A stretch of 11,315 nucleotides of DNA from Desulfobacteraceae bacterium (lineage in GTDB: Bacteria > Desulfobacterota > Desulfobulbia > Desulfobulbales > Desulfobulbaceae), in NCBI GenBank assembly GCA_022837185.1, contig JALHJD010000071.1, positions 1 through 11,315 of the forward strand, written 5' to 3'. Position numbers and translations under genes: made by a program. Positions 1-7,082 of this stretch are shown one piece after another; position 1 is the stretch's first letter, and every line of letters starts with the position of its first letter. The notes beneath the pieces were generated by a model that did no database searches, was not told where the DNA came from, and saw nothing but the letters and a program-made list of their open reading frames with translations.

Positions 1-975
1 CAGCAGTCCGGAGTCTTCAGGTTGAAGCGGCAGCAGCAGTTCGGTCGGGGGCTGCCGGTCGGCGGAGTAATACTGGAGTATGGTTTCCGCCAGGATCGCC
101 TCGTCGGGACCGATGGGATCGGGCAGGAAAAATGTCTGGGCGCCGCTGATCATTCCGGACCGGACAAAGAGAATGACGATGCCGACCGAGGCGCCCTTGC
201 GGGCCAGGCCGAAGACATCCTGGTCGCGGGTATGGCCCGCGGCCACAACCTGCCGTTCCAGCGTCCGTTCAAGACCCTGTATCTGGTCGCGGAACGCCGC
301 GGCTTCCTCAAAATGCAGGGCGGCGGCGGCCTCCTTCATGTTGCGCCGCAAGGCGGCGAGCAGGTCGCGATTGCGCCCTTCCAGCACCATGAGCGCGCCC
401 TTGACCATGTCGGCGTATTTTTTTCCATCGACCTTGTCGGCACACGGGGCCAGACAGTGCCCCATCTGAAAATTCAGACAGGGCCGGGGCCGGGATCGAA
501 CCGTGGGACAGCGGCGCAGGGGAAAGATCGAATGGATCAGCTTCAGGGTCTCCCGCAGCGCCGAGGCGGAGGCGAAGGGTCCGAAATAGCGGCTGCCGTC
601 GCGGACCCGCTTCCGGGTGATGACCAGCCTGGGCCAGGGATCGTTGACCGTGACCTTGATCAGGGGATAATTCTTGTCGTCGCGGAGGATGACGTTATAC
701 CGGGGCCGGTGTTTCTTGATCAGGGAGGCCTCAAGGATCAGCGCCTCTTTTTCCGTGGTGGTCAGGATCGTTTCTATGCGGCGGACCCGGGCCAGCATGA
801 CGCCTGTCCGGGTATGCTCCGCCTCCCGGCAGCGGCGGTAGGAGGCAAGTCTTTTCCGCAGGTTGACGGCCTTGCCGACATAGAGGACCTCCTTCCTGCC
901 CAGCATCTGGTACACTCCGGGACCGGTGCTGACGGTTTGCAGAAATTCGGCCGAGAGGAGTTCTTTGGGAGTCAT
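1..975 (-). CDS. uvrC: Excinuclease ABC subunit C, N-terminal part (cut by left edge)
   Basis: UvrC makes the two incisions of nucleotide excision repair with UvrA and UvrB in the cytoplasm. The 325 codons visible contain: a GIY-YIG nuclease domain at about residues 15-95, with GVYQM at 20-24, LYVGKA at 31-36 and the following R40; a cysteine cluster C156, C166, C174, C178, which matches the spacing of the four cysteines reported to hold a [4Fe-4S] cluster in UvrC; and a UVR (UvrB-binding) helix pair around 200-235 (HFEEAAAFRDQI). The C-terminal RNase H-like nuclease and HhH domains would lie beyond the window. The start ATG (975-973) overlaps the TGA stop of the upstream ABC ATPase gene in an ATGA tetranucleotide, so translation is probably coupled and the two genes cotranscribed. 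Nothing in the visible part looks broken. Identification is secure from motif order and the family-typical start. Confidence 0.96.
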   Translation of the reverse strand, partial: MTPKELLSAEFLQTVSTGPGVYQMLGRKEVLYVGKAVNLRKRLASYRRCREAEHTRTGVMLARVRRIETILTTTEKEALILEASLIKKHRPRYNVILRDDKNYPLIKVTVNDPWPRLVITRKRVRDGSRYFGPFASASALRETLKLIHSIFPLRRCPTVRSRPRPCLNFQMGHCLAPCADKVDGKKYADMVKGALMVLEGRNRDLLAALRRNMKEAAAALHFEEAAAFRDQIQGLERTLERQVVAAGHTRDQDVFGLARKGASVGIVILFVRSGMISGAQTFFLPDPIGPDEAILAETILQYYSADRQPPTELLLPLQPEDSGLL

Positions 976-2621
976 GACGGACCGGGCTGATCGAAAAAAA
1001 CCGCCTCGAACAGTTTTCTGGTGTACGGGTGCCGGGGGGAGGTGAACACCGTTTCCGCCGGGCCGCTCTCGACAATCCTGCCGTCCCGCATGACCGCCAC
1101 CTCGTCGGCCAGTGAGCGGATAACCCGCAGATCGTGGCTGATGAAGATATAGGTCAGGTTGTACCGCTGCTGCAGACGTTTGAGCAGTTCGATGATCTGG
1201 GCCTGGATGGTCATGTCCAGGGCACTGGTCGGCTCGTCGAGAATGAGCAGTTCGGGCTGGAGGACAATGGCCCGGGCGATGGCGATGCGCTGGCGCTGAC
1301 CGCCGGAGAATTCATGGGGATAGCGGTGAATCATCTCGGGCTGCAGGTCGACTTCGGCCAGGGCCTTTTCCACCAGCTCCCTGCGCTCCGCCCTGTTCCT
1401 GCCGATCCCGTGCACGGTCAGTCCTTCCCCGATGATCTGTTCGACGGACAAACGGGGGGAAAGGGAGGAAAAGGGATCCTGGAAGACGATCTGCAGATTC
1501 CTGCGCAGCGACCGCATGTCCCCCGCCGACAGGCTGGAGAGCAGAATTTCCCCCTTCGGGCCGGCGTAACGGATGGTTCCCTCACATCTGGTCAACCTGA
1601 GCAGGCACATGCCCAGGGTGCTTTTGCCGGAGCCGGATTCGCCGACAATCCCGAGGGTGCTGCCCCGGCGAATTTCCAGCGAAACGTCGTCCACCGCCTT
1701 GACCACCGTTTTTCGGGCGCGGAACAGCCACTTGCTGCCGGCGGAAAGGACGAACCGGCACTGGATGTTGTGCAAACTGATCAACGGATCTCCCCCGGTG
1801 AGAGGCCTGGGCCTGCCATGCGGGACGGAGGAGAGCAGATGCCTGGTATAGGGGTCACGGGGCGATTGAAATATATGGTCGGTGCGGCCCTGTTCGACGA
1901 TCCGGCCCCGGTGCATGATCGAGACGGTATCGGCGATGCGGCGGACCATGGGCAGGTCGTGGGTGATCAGCAGGACGGCCATGTTGTATTCCTGCTGCAA
2001 GTCCTGGATCAGGGAGAGGATCTGCCGCTGAATGGTGACATCAAGGGCCGTGGTCGGCTCGTCGGCAATCAGGAGCAGGGGGCGGCAGGCAAGGGCCATG
2101 GCGATCATCACCCTCTGGCGCTGCCCGCCCGAAAGCTGATGCGGGTAGGAATGTATCCGGTATTCCGGCTGCGATATCCCGGTGCGTTCCAGGAGCTGGA
2201 CGGCCTTCTCCAGGGCCTGGCTTTTTGTCAGGCCCTGATGCAGCATCAGGGGTTCCTGCAACTGGCTGCCGATGGTGTACACGGGGTTGAGGGAGGTCAT
2301 CGGCTCCTGGAAGACCATGGAGATCTTGTTGCCGCGGACCGCGAGCAGCTCTTTTCTGCCGACGGACAGCATGTCCCTGCCGTTGAAGATGATCTCGCCG
2401 CTCACGCGGATGCGGGAAATCTCATCGAGAAGCCGTAGTATGGAGAGGGCGGTGACCGATTTGCCCGAGCCCGATTCGCCGACCAGGGCATGGGTCCCGG
2501 CAGGTTCGATTTCCAGGCTGACATTGTCAAGCACCTTGTCGGCGCCGTCGGGGTTGTCGTCGCCGAGGAAGGACAGGCACAGGTTTCTGATTGTCAGCAG
2601 GGGCGTTGTCGTTGCGTGCAT
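972..2621 (-). CDS. Peptide-type ABC transporter, fused two-domain ATP-binding protein (YejF/DppDF family)
   Basis: A 549-residue ATPase with two complete nucleotide-binding domains. It would power import of oligopeptides or similar substrates from the cytoplasmic face of an inner-membrane permease. NBD1 has Walker A GESGSGKS at 48-55, signature LSGGQ at 163-167, Walker [10 protein letters not shown] at 182-190 and switch H221. NBD2 has Walker A at 327-334, signature FSGGQ at 438-442, Walker B LLILDEP at 458-464 and switch H496. Each domain ends in the SPR-x-PYTR segment typical of oligopeptide-transporter ATPases. Length and sequence resemble E. coli YejF; GsiA-like proteins are the main alternative, so substrate specificity is not assigned. 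An in-frame TGA lies 15 bases upstream of the ATG, so no earlier start is possible. The only good Shine-Dalgarno-like run (AGGGAGG) is about 20 bases from the ATG, unusually far. No permease or binding-protein gene is visible: the gene is first in its transcription unit and is followed by uvrC through an ATGA overlap. Confidence 0.92.
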   Translation of the reverse strand: MHATTTPLLTIRNLCLSFLGDDNPDGADKVLDNVSLEIEPAGTHALVGESGSGKSVTALSILRLLDEISRIRVSGEIIFNGRDMLSVGRKELLAVRGNKISMVFQEPMTSLNPVYTIGSQLQEPLMLHQGLTKSQALEKAVQLLERTGISQPEYRIHSYPHQLSGGQRQRVMIAMALACRPLLLIADEPTTALDVTIQRQILSLIQDLQQEYNMAVLLITHDLPMVRRIADTVSIMHRGRIVEQGRTDHIFQSPRDPYTRHLLSSVPHGRPRPLTGGDPLISLHNIQCRFVLSAGSKWLFRARKTVVKAVDDVSLEIRRGSTLGIVGESGSGKSTLGMCLLRLTRCEGTIRYAGPKGEILLSSLSAGDMRSLRRNLQIVFQDPFSSLSPRLSVEQIIGEGLTVHGIGRNRAERRELVEKALAEVDLQPEMIHRYPHEFSGGQRQRIAIARAIVLQPELLILDEPTSALDMTIQAQIIELLKRLQQRYNLTYIFISHDLRVIRSLADEVAVMRDGRIVESGPAETVFTSPRHPYTRKLFEAVFFDQPGPS

Positions 2622-2777
2622 AAGGGAATGGGTTCAATGGGTTCCTCCCTTTCTTTACCGCATGCAGCGAGGATCGGCAACAGGAAGATATCGGGGCGCG
2701 AAGCAGGGGGGAGGCGCATCGGTTGCGGACCGCCCCGGGGCAGGAGGAAGAATTCTCCGGAAAAGCGCATCTGCGTC

Positions 2778-2806
2778 TTGCCTGATCGGGGAACAGTAGG
2801 TAAAGT
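2778..2806 (+). promoter_or_regulatory. Candidate sigma-70 promoter for the M48 protease gene
   Basis: TTGCCT (2778-2783) and TAAAGT (2801-2806) are separated by 17 bases, each matching the -35/-10 consensus at four of six positions. The implied transcript would start near 2813, about 27 bases ahead of the ATG at 2840. Found by eye in a 218-base divergent gap that holds no gene. Confidence 0.35.
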
Positions 2807-2821
2807 TTTAGTAACCGTTAA
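2793..2821 (-). promoter_or_regulatory. Weak candidate promoter for the ABC ATPase-uvrC unit
   Basis: On the minus strand, TTAACG (2821-2816) and TACTGT (2798-2793) are 17 bases apart. They match the consensus at four and three positions. The site overlaps the plus-strand candidate promoter at 2778-2806, so if both are real they would compete. Its distance from the ATG at 2621 implies a leader of roughly 165 bases. Confidence 0.2.
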
Positions 2822-2839
2822 CCCAAACCCTCCGTTGCC

Positions 2840-4258
2840 ATGCACCGTTTTGCGACTTTTCAACGCAGCATCATCTGGCTTTGCTGCCTTCTGATGACTG
2901 CGGCGCCCTTCCGCCCTCCGGCCCTGGCCCTGACCATTGGCGAGGAGCGGGACATAGGGGAAAAACTGCTGTATATGATCAGGACCGAATTCAGCCTGCT
3001 GGATGATCCCGATATTTCCCAGTACATCAACGGTCTCGGCCAGCAGGTCCTTGCCCAGGCCGGTCCGCAGTATTTCGACTACCATTTTTTTGTCGTGCCG
3101 AGCAAGGAATTCAATGCCTTTGCCGCCCCCTCCGGTCTGATTTTTTTCTTTAGCGGCCTCATTGAAACCATGAAGACCGAGGATGAGCTCCTCAGCGTCA
3201 TGGCCCATGAAATCGGGCATGTGGTCAGCCGGCACATTGCCTCGCGATCGGACAAGTCGGCCAAGGTGGGGGCGATTTCAATGGCCATGGCCCTGGCGAG
3301 CCTGGCCCTGGGTGACCCCTCGCTGGCGGCAGGTCTTTTTACCGGCTTTCAGGCGGCCGGACAGGCGGCCTATCTCCATTTCAGCCGGATTGACGAGGAA
3401 GAGGCGGACCGGCTGGCCTACGACTGGCTGCACGCGCTGCGGCGGGACCCCAAAGCGATGGAGGGAATGCTGCGTTCCATGCGCCGGATCGCCCGCTACC
3501 GCTCTGAGCAGATCCCCCCTTATCTTCTGACCCATCCCAATCCGGAGGCCAGGCTTGATTATGTCCAGTCCCTCCTCGATTACCAGGCGAACAAGGTGCC
3601 CCGGAACTATTACACCGAAACGGACAATTTTGATTTTCTCCGGATGAAGTACCGCACCATGGTCGCCGTCTCAGACCCCCAGAAAACAAGGGCATATCTG
3701 ATCCGCACCCTTGCCGGCGGGGATGCCGAGGAAACCGCCATGGCCGCCTACGGTCTTGCCCTGCTGGAAGCCAAGGAACTCAACTTCGCCAAGGCCCTTG
3801 AACATCTTGCGAGGGTGAAAAAACGGTATCCCGACCGGTTGATCATCGATGTCGATGCCGGCATAGTCCACCTTGACTCCGGGGACACGGCCACTGCCCT
3901 TGAATTGCTCGAGCAGGCCGCCGGCCGGAATCCCCATGACATGTACGCTGCCTTTCATCTGGCGCGGGCCTGCGAGAAAACGGGGCAGGTGGAGCGGGCT
4001 GAAAAACTGTTTCAGCAGGTCATGAAGATCATGCCCGAATATTCCCAGATATATTTTGAGCTTGGCAGAATCAAGGCGAACCAGGGACAGCAGGGGATCA
4101 GCGAATATTATCTGGCAAAATATTACCTGTATGAGGGCAAAGAGGAACTGGCCACGGAATATTTTACCAAAATCAAGAAAAATGCCACCGTATCGGATGC
4201 AATGCGGGCGGAAGCGGAAGAAATCCTGCAGCGCCTCGAGGAATTGAAAAAACTGTAG
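2840..4258 (+). CDS. Periplasmic M48 zinc metalloprotease with TPR-like C-terminus (BepA-like)
   Basis: A 472-residue secreted protease. BepA-type enzymes act in the periplasm on outer-membrane protein and LPS-transporter assembly, degrading stalled OMPs; that role is inferred here. Residues 1-30 form a signal peptide: basic start, hydrophobic IIWLCCLLM, cleavage-like ALA at 28-30. The M48 domain has the zinc motif HEIGH at 123-127, the third ligand in the E-x-x-A-D motif (E186, D190) and H232 in LTHPNPEARL, which corresponds to the conserved histidine of BepA's His switch. From about 250 to 470 come helical, TPR-like repeats (for example around 345-410), as in BepA, whose length (487) is close. 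Cysteines 15-16 are not in a lipobox, so a lipoprotein is unlikely. No strong Shine-Dalgarno sequence is seen before the ATG, but the signal peptide begins there naturally. A small membrane-protein gene follows 105 bases downstream on the same strand. Confidence 0.92.
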   Translation: MHRFATFQRSIIWLCCLLMTAAPFRPPALALTIGEERDIGEKLLYMIRTEFSLLDDPDISQYINGLGQQVLAQAGPQYFDYHFFVVPSKEFNAFAAPSGLIFFFSGLIETMKTEDELLSVMAHEIGHVVSRHIASRSDKSAKVGAISMAMALASLALGDPSLAAGLFTGFQAAGQAAYLHFSRIDEEEADRLAYDWLHALRRDPKAMEGMLRSMRRIARYRSEQIPPYLLTHPNPEARLDYVQSLLDYQANKVPRNYYTETDNFDFLRMKYRTMVAVSDPQKTRAYLIRTLAGGDAEETAMAAYGLALLEAKELNFAKALEHLARVKKRYPDRLIIDVDAGIVHLDSGDTATALELLEQAAGRNPHDMYAAFHLARACEKTGQVERAEKLFQQVMKIMPEYSQIYFELGRIKANQGQQGISEYYLAKYYLYEGKEELATEYFTKIKKNATVSDAMRAEAEEILQRLEELKKL

Positions 4259-4306
4259 GGGCCGGATCACGGGGGCAAGCGACGGCACTTGACCGTGTCC
4301 GGCCCC
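4258..4306 (+). repeat. GC-rich inverted repeat after the M48 gene
   Basis: The arm at 4258-4271 (GGGGCCGGATCACG) pairs with 4294-4306 (CGTGTCCGGCCCC) over 13 base pairs with one bulged T at 4267 and a 22-base loop. No T tract follows, so it is not a classic intrinsic terminator. It may protect the 3' end of the protease mRNA or attenuate expression of the next gene. Confidence 0.5.
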
Positions 4307-4363
4307 GGCGGCGTACCACATGAACACGGGGGCCCCGGGAAGGGAGCCCGAGGGGGGAAGACG

Positions 4364-4666
4364 ATGTTGCAGACCTTGCCCGGTTTTCTGGCCGCCCATT
4401 GGTTGTATCTTGCCGGCGGAGTCGCGCTGTGCGGTGTTTTGTGCTATTTCAGTGAAAAATTTGCCGAGGGCCTGAAGAAGGCCGCGGTCCTGGTTGCCGT
4501 TCTGTTCATCCTGGGGGCCGGATACGAGTTGATCACGGGCAGGGACCTTTTTTCCCTTCCGGGCACCATTGACCGACAATTGTCCCAGGAGCAGGACAAG
4601 ACGGAAACCGGCCGCCGATACTACCGGAGTTTTGAGGAGCGGTACGGGGCGCCGCCGGAAAAGTAG
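4364..4666 (+). CDS. Small two-transmembrane protein of unknown function
   Basis: A 100-residue protein that I do not recognise. The ATG at 4364 is chosen because an AGGGGGG Shine-Dalgarno sequence (4351-4357) ends six bases before it. A longer reading frame from 4289 exists, but its added residues are Gly/Pro-rich and cross the 3' arm of a hairpin. Two hydrophobic stretches are seen: residues 13-29 (WLYLAGGVALCGVLCYF) and about 40-57 (AAVLVAVLFILGAGYEL). They are separated by a short charged loop (EKFAEGLKK) and followed by a soluble, highly charged tail (60-100) ending in EERYGAPPEK. It lies 105 bases after the M48 protease on the same strand, so a joint transcript is possible, and it ends 24 bases before the stop of the convergent regulator gene. 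Function unknown; no enzymatic motif visible. Confidence 0.7.
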   Translation: MLQTLPGFLAAHWLYLAGGVALCGVLCYFSEKFAEGLKKAAVLVAVLFILGAGYELITGRDLFSLPGTIDRQLSQEQDKTETGRRYYRSFEERYGAPPEK

Positions 4667-4690
4667 GGCCCGGCAGCCATCCCCCTCGTC

Positions 4691-6067
4691 TCAGCGGTTT
4701 ATGCGCCAGTTGGCGTGGGTAATGCCGAATTTTCTGATCTTGTAGTTCAAGGCCCTGGGGCTGATGCCAAGCTGGCGGGCGGCATTTTTCTGAACCCACA
4801 GATTGTCCTTCAGGGACTTGAGAATCAGTTCCTTCTCATGCGCGGCGAGCGGCTCGAAGGATCTGGTGGGAATGGTGGGGGCGTGAAAATTGGGGATGGA
4901 AATGCTTTCGGGATGGATGGCCTCCCTTTCCTCCAGAATAATCGCCCGTTCGATGGTGTTGGTCAGCTGCCTGATGTTTCCCGGCCAGTCATAGTTCCTG
5001 ATGATCTCCATGGCCATGGGGGTGAAGGTGTTGATCCTCTTTCTCAGGGTGGCGCATCCTTTTCGCAGCAGCGCCATGGAAAGCGGTTCGATGCAGTCCG
5101 GCCTTTCCCTCAGGGGAGGCAGGTGGACAGGCAGGACGTTGATCCGGTAAAAGAGGTCCTCCCGGAATTTGCCCTCGGCAATCTGTTGATGCAGGTCCTT
5201 GTTGGTGGCGGCAATGACCCTGACATCGACGCTGATGGTCTTGTTGCCGCCGACCCGTTCAAAGGATTTTTCCTCCAGGACGCGAAGCAGCTTGGTCTGA
5301 ATCTCCATGCTGATTTCGCCTATCTCGTCCAGGAAGATGGTGCCGCCGTTGGCCTGCTCGAAGCGGCCGATTCGGAGTTTCTCCGCGCCGGTGAAAGCCC
5401 CTTTTTCATGACCGAAAAGCTCGCTCTCCAGCAAGGTTTCGGGGATATTGACACAGTTGATCTTGATGAAAGGCTTGTGGCGGCGCGGGCTGTTGTAATG
5501 GATGGAGCCGGAGAGAAAACTCTTGCCGGTTCCCGTATCACCGGTTATCAGGATCGTTGAATCGGTGTGGGCGAATTTTTTCAGGCTCCTGATCACTTTT
5601 TTGATGGAGGGGCTTTCGGCGACGATCATGTTGAAGTCGTAAATGATGTCCTGCCGGCCCCGCAGATAATCAATTTCGTTGCGCAGCTCCCGCTCCTTGA
5701 TGGCCCGCCGGACGACCAGCTCCATTCTGGCGGTCGAAATGGGCAGAGTGACGAAATCGCAGGCCCCGAGCTTCATCGCTTCAACGATATATTCGGCTTT
5801 CTCCGAGCTGCCGGCCATGATGACGGGAGAGAAGGGAAGCAGATTCCGGGCCTGGGCGAGGAGATCAAAGATTGACGGATCGTCGGGGGTGAAGTGCATG
5901 ACGATGACGTCAAAATGATTTTTTTTCAGTTCCTGTTGCAGCGATTTCGCGTTGGGGATGAAAGTGAGGTTCGCCTCGGTCCCCAGCGCTGCGGCGATGC
6001 ACGGTTTTCTCTCTTCGGGAAAGGCGTAGACGATGATCGAGTATTTGGGGACCGGTATGGATTGCAT
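4691..6067 (-). CDS. Sigma-54-dependent activator with degenerate receiver domain (NtrC family)
   Basis: A 458-residue enhancer-binding protein that would remodel sigma-54 RNA polymerase by ATP hydrolysis. Residues about 6-118 have the shape of a response-regulator receiver, but the phosphoacceptor aspartate is H58, the acidic pair is Y14-A15, the conserved Thr/Ser is G86 and the conserved lysine is L108. The AAA+ core is intact: Walker A GDTGTGKS at 176-183, sigma-54-contact loop GAFTGA at 223-228, Walker B GGTIFLDE at 241-248, arginine-finger region R302/R308 (REDLFYRI) and WPGNIRQL near 361-368. A Fis-type helix-turn-helix is at about 425-448 (AARQLGISPRALNYKIRKFG), reminiscent of NifA C-termini. 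The ATG at 6067 is used; a GTG six bases upstream (6073) would add two residues, and neither has a well-placed Shine-Dalgarno sequence. The gene appears monocistronic and no sensor kinase is adjacent. Its regulon cannot be read from the window. Confidence 0.93.
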   Translation of the reverse strand: MQSIPVPKYSIIVYAFPEERKPCIAAALGTEANLTFIPNAKSLQQELKKNHFDVIVMHFTPDDPSIFDLLAQARNLLPFSPVIMAGSSEKAEYIVEAMKLGACDFVTLPISTARMELVVRRAIKERELRNEIDYLRGRQDIIYDFNMIVAESPSIKKVIRSLKKFAHTDSTILITGDTGTGKSFLSGSIHYNSPRRHKPFIKINCVNIPETLLESELFGHEKGAFTGAEKLRIGRFEQANGGTIFLDEIGEISMEIQTKLLRVLEEKSFERVGGNKTISVDVRVIAATNKDLHQQIAEGKFREDLFYRINVLPVHLPPLRERPDCIEPLSMALLRKGCATLRKRINTFTPMAMEIIRNYDWPGNIRQLTNTIERAIILEEREAIHPESISIPNFHAPTIPTRSFEPLAAHEKELILKSLKDNLWVQKNAARQLGISPRALNYKIRKFGITHANWRINR

Positions 6068-6116
6068 GGCCACCTGGTGATGATTGCAATTTTGTTCGTT
6101 TAATTTCTATTTTGTA

Positions 6117-6144
6117 ATTATATCCGGTGGGGTTGAAATGTAAA
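6117..6144 (-). promoter_or_regulatory. Near-consensus sigma-70 promoter of the sigma-54 activator gene
   Basis: On the minus strand TTTACA (6144-6139) is followed after 16 bases by a perfect TATAAT (6122-6117). The predicted start is near 6110, giving a leader of about 40 bases to the ATG at 6067. It is the best promoter match I found in the window. The region around and downstream of the -10 (about 6085-6123) is AT-rich against a GC-rich background. Confidence 0.7.
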
Positions 6145-6275
6145 GGGCGAGCCGCCGATTTCGGCTGTTTTCAATGAAGAAAAACAGGTCCCGGGGCAAC
6201 GCGGCCGCCATGACCGCCTGGTGATTTGATTTGTGCGCGCCTGGAATGCTGCGGGGACGGAGCCCGGAAGAAACG

Positions 6276-6749
6276 ATGGTCATGGATGATGAACGATTCA
6301 TGCGGCAGGCCCTCCAACTGGCCGGGGAGTCGGCCGGACTGGAGGAGGTGCCGGTCGGAGCGCTGCTGGTTGATTCCGGCGGGAATATTCTCGCCGGGGC
6401 CGGCAACCTGACCGTGGCCGCCAATGATCCGACGGGGCATGCGGAAATCAGGGTATTGCGGCAGGCGGCTGTCCGGGTCGCCAATTACCGTCTGCCCGGC
6501 ACGACCATGTATGTGACGCTGGAGCCGTGCGCCATGTGCGCCGCCGCCATGGTTCATGCGCGGGTGCGCCGTCTGGTGTTCGGCGCGGCCGATCCGAAGA
6601 CCGGCGCCATTGTATCGCGGTACCGGATTGGCAGCGACGGGCGGCTGAATCATGTTCTGCAGGTTACGGGCGGCATTCTTGCCGAGGAGTGCGGCCGCAT
6701 CCTGAAGGAATTTTTTCAAAAGCGGCGCCAAAATATTTTAGACTTGTAA
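6276..6749 (+). CDS. tadA: tRNA-specific adenosine deaminase (A34 to inosine)
   Basis: TadA deaminates adenosine 34 of tRNA-Arg(ACG) to inosine so that CGU, CGC and CGA are read. The 157 residues carry the cytidine-deaminase zinc motif: HAE with H55 and catalytic E57, then PCAMC with C85 and C88. ADPKTGA (105-111) and NHVLQVTGGILAEEC (125-139) match TadA-specific segments and argue against other deaminases. The ATG at 6276 is chosen because GGAAG (6266-6270) lies five bases before it; ATG 6282 is a close alternative, and a TTG at 6231 opens a longer frame whose extra residues do not resemble the family. It is divergent from the sigma-54 activator and followed by tRNA-Ser and the SRP RNA, an order also seen for tadA in Bacillus subtilis. 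I saw only a weak plus-strand promoter candidate upstream (TTGCAA 6084-6089, TATTTT 6108-6113, 18-base spacing). Confidence 0.95.
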   Translation: MVMDDERFMRQALQLAGESAGLEEVPVGALLVDSGGNILAGAGNLTVAANDPTGHAEIRVLRQAAVRVANYRLPGTTMYVTLEPCAMCAAAMVHARVRRLVFGAADPKTGAIVSRYRIGSDGRLNHVLQVTGGILAEECGRILKEFFQKRRQNILDL

Positions 6750-6771
6750 AAAGGAACAGATCGATTATATT
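6744..6771 (+). promoter_or_regulatory. Candidate promoter for tRNA-Ser and SRP RNA
   Basis: TTGTAA (6744-6749, overlapping the tadA stop codon) and TATATT (6766-6771) are 16 bases apart and match the consensus at four and five positions. Transcription would begin near 6778 and could cover both the tRNA and the SRP RNA 18 bases further on. Confidence 0.4.
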
Positions 6772-6774
6772 TCG

Positions 6775-6791
6775 ACCTCTTGCGAAGAGGT
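6775..6791 (+). repeat. Perfect 7-bp hairpin between tadA and tRNA-Ser
   Basis: ACCTCTT (6775-6781), loop GCG, AAGAGGT (6785-6791). No T tract follows directly, but a T5 run lies at 6820-6824 after a short CCGG-GCA-CCGG element. It may be a weak tadA terminator or a leader structure processed away from the tRNA precursor. Confidence 0.4.
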
Positions 6792-6841
6792 GAGGGAGGC
6801 TGTCTCCGGGCACCGGTCCTTTTTCCTCAAAGACGCTCAAT

Positions 6842-6927
6842 GGAGAGGTGACCGAGTGGCTTAAGGTGCACGCCTGGAACGCGTGTGTACGCAAGTACCG
6901 TGAGTTCGAATCTCACCCTCTCCGCCA
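6842..6927 (+). tRNA. tRNA-Ser (anticodon GGA)
   Basis: An 86-base class II tRNA. Acceptor GGAGAGG pairs with CCTCTCC (6917-6923), followed by discriminator G6924 and an encoded CCA (6925-6927). The anticodon stem CACGC/GCGTG encloses the loop CTGGAAC with GGA at 6876-6878, reading UCC and UCU. A long variable arm (TGTAC-GCAA-GTACC) and the T-arm GTGAG-TTCGAAT-CTCAC confirm serine type. No base pair is missing by eye. Confidence 0.97.
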
Positions 6928-6945
6928 TGAATTTGACTTAGGTGT

Positions 6946-7048
6946 GATAGCCGGGTCCTGTGCAACAAAGAATCACGAACTCCGTCAGGTCCGGGAGGAA
7001 GCAGCGGTAGTGAAACTCTTTGTGTGCCGCAGGGGTGCCTGGCTATCC
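6946..7048 (+). ncRNA. ffs: Signal recognition particle RNA, small bacterial type (4.5S)
   Basis: The conserved domain IV (SRP54/Ffh-binding) hairpin is clear at about 6984-7009: GTCAGGTCC, tetraloop GGGA, GGAAGCAGC, with the asymmetric internal loop. The whole RNA folds as one long helix: GATAGCC (6946-6952) pairs with GGCTATC (7041-7047), and inner segments CCTG/CAGG, ACAAAG/CTTTGT and TCAC/GTGA also pair. At about 102 bases it is the short form without an Alu domain. It guides membrane-protein targeting with Ffh and FtsY. Lying 18 bases after tRNA-Ser, it probably shares the tRNA's transcript and is released by processing. Confidence 0.96.
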
Positions 7049-7054
7049 TTTTTT
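7041..7054 (+). terminator. Terminator of the SRP RNA transcript
   Basis: The closing helix of the SRP RNA (3' arm 7041-7047) is followed by C and six T residues (7049-7054), the usual hairpin plus U-tract arrangement for small SRP RNAs. Confidence 0.65.
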
Positions 7055-7082
7055 CAGGACCACGGACAGGATCATTTTCCCC

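Noticed and set aside
22..990. 322-codon plus-strand open frame opposite uvrC
   Set aside because: Its antisense strand encodes a clear UvrC with GIY-YIG, Cys cluster and UVR motifs. The open frame is a GC-codon-bias shadow with no family resemblance.
1134..2438. 434-codon plus-strand open frame opposite the ABC ATPase
   Set aside because: Low-complexity G/Q/D-rich translation, no ribosome-binding site and no domain. The minus strand has all ABC motifs twice.
2840..2930. Possible lipoprotein signal in the M48 protease (two cysteines at 15-16)
   Set aside because: The residues before the cysteines (IWL) do not form a lipobox, and an ALA cleavage site fits an ordinary signal peptide.
3671..4579. 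302-codon minus-strand open frame across the M48 gene end and small membrane gene
   Set aside because: It crosses two well-supported plus-strand genes and the hairpin between them, and its translation has no recognisable features.
4715..5560. 281-codon plus-strand open frame opposite the sigma-54 activator
   Set aside because: Shadow of a strongly supported AAA+ gene.
6150..6170. Possible terminator AGCCG...CGGCT followed by GTTTTC
   Set aside because: Only a 5-bp stem with a 7-base loop and a short T run, placed in a divergent promoter region where no transcript is expected to end on this strand.
6219..6236. Possible sigma-54 -24/-12 site before tadA (TGGTGA...TGTGC)
   Set aside because: The GG and GC elements are 13 bases apart instead of 10, and the flanks do not match the consensus.
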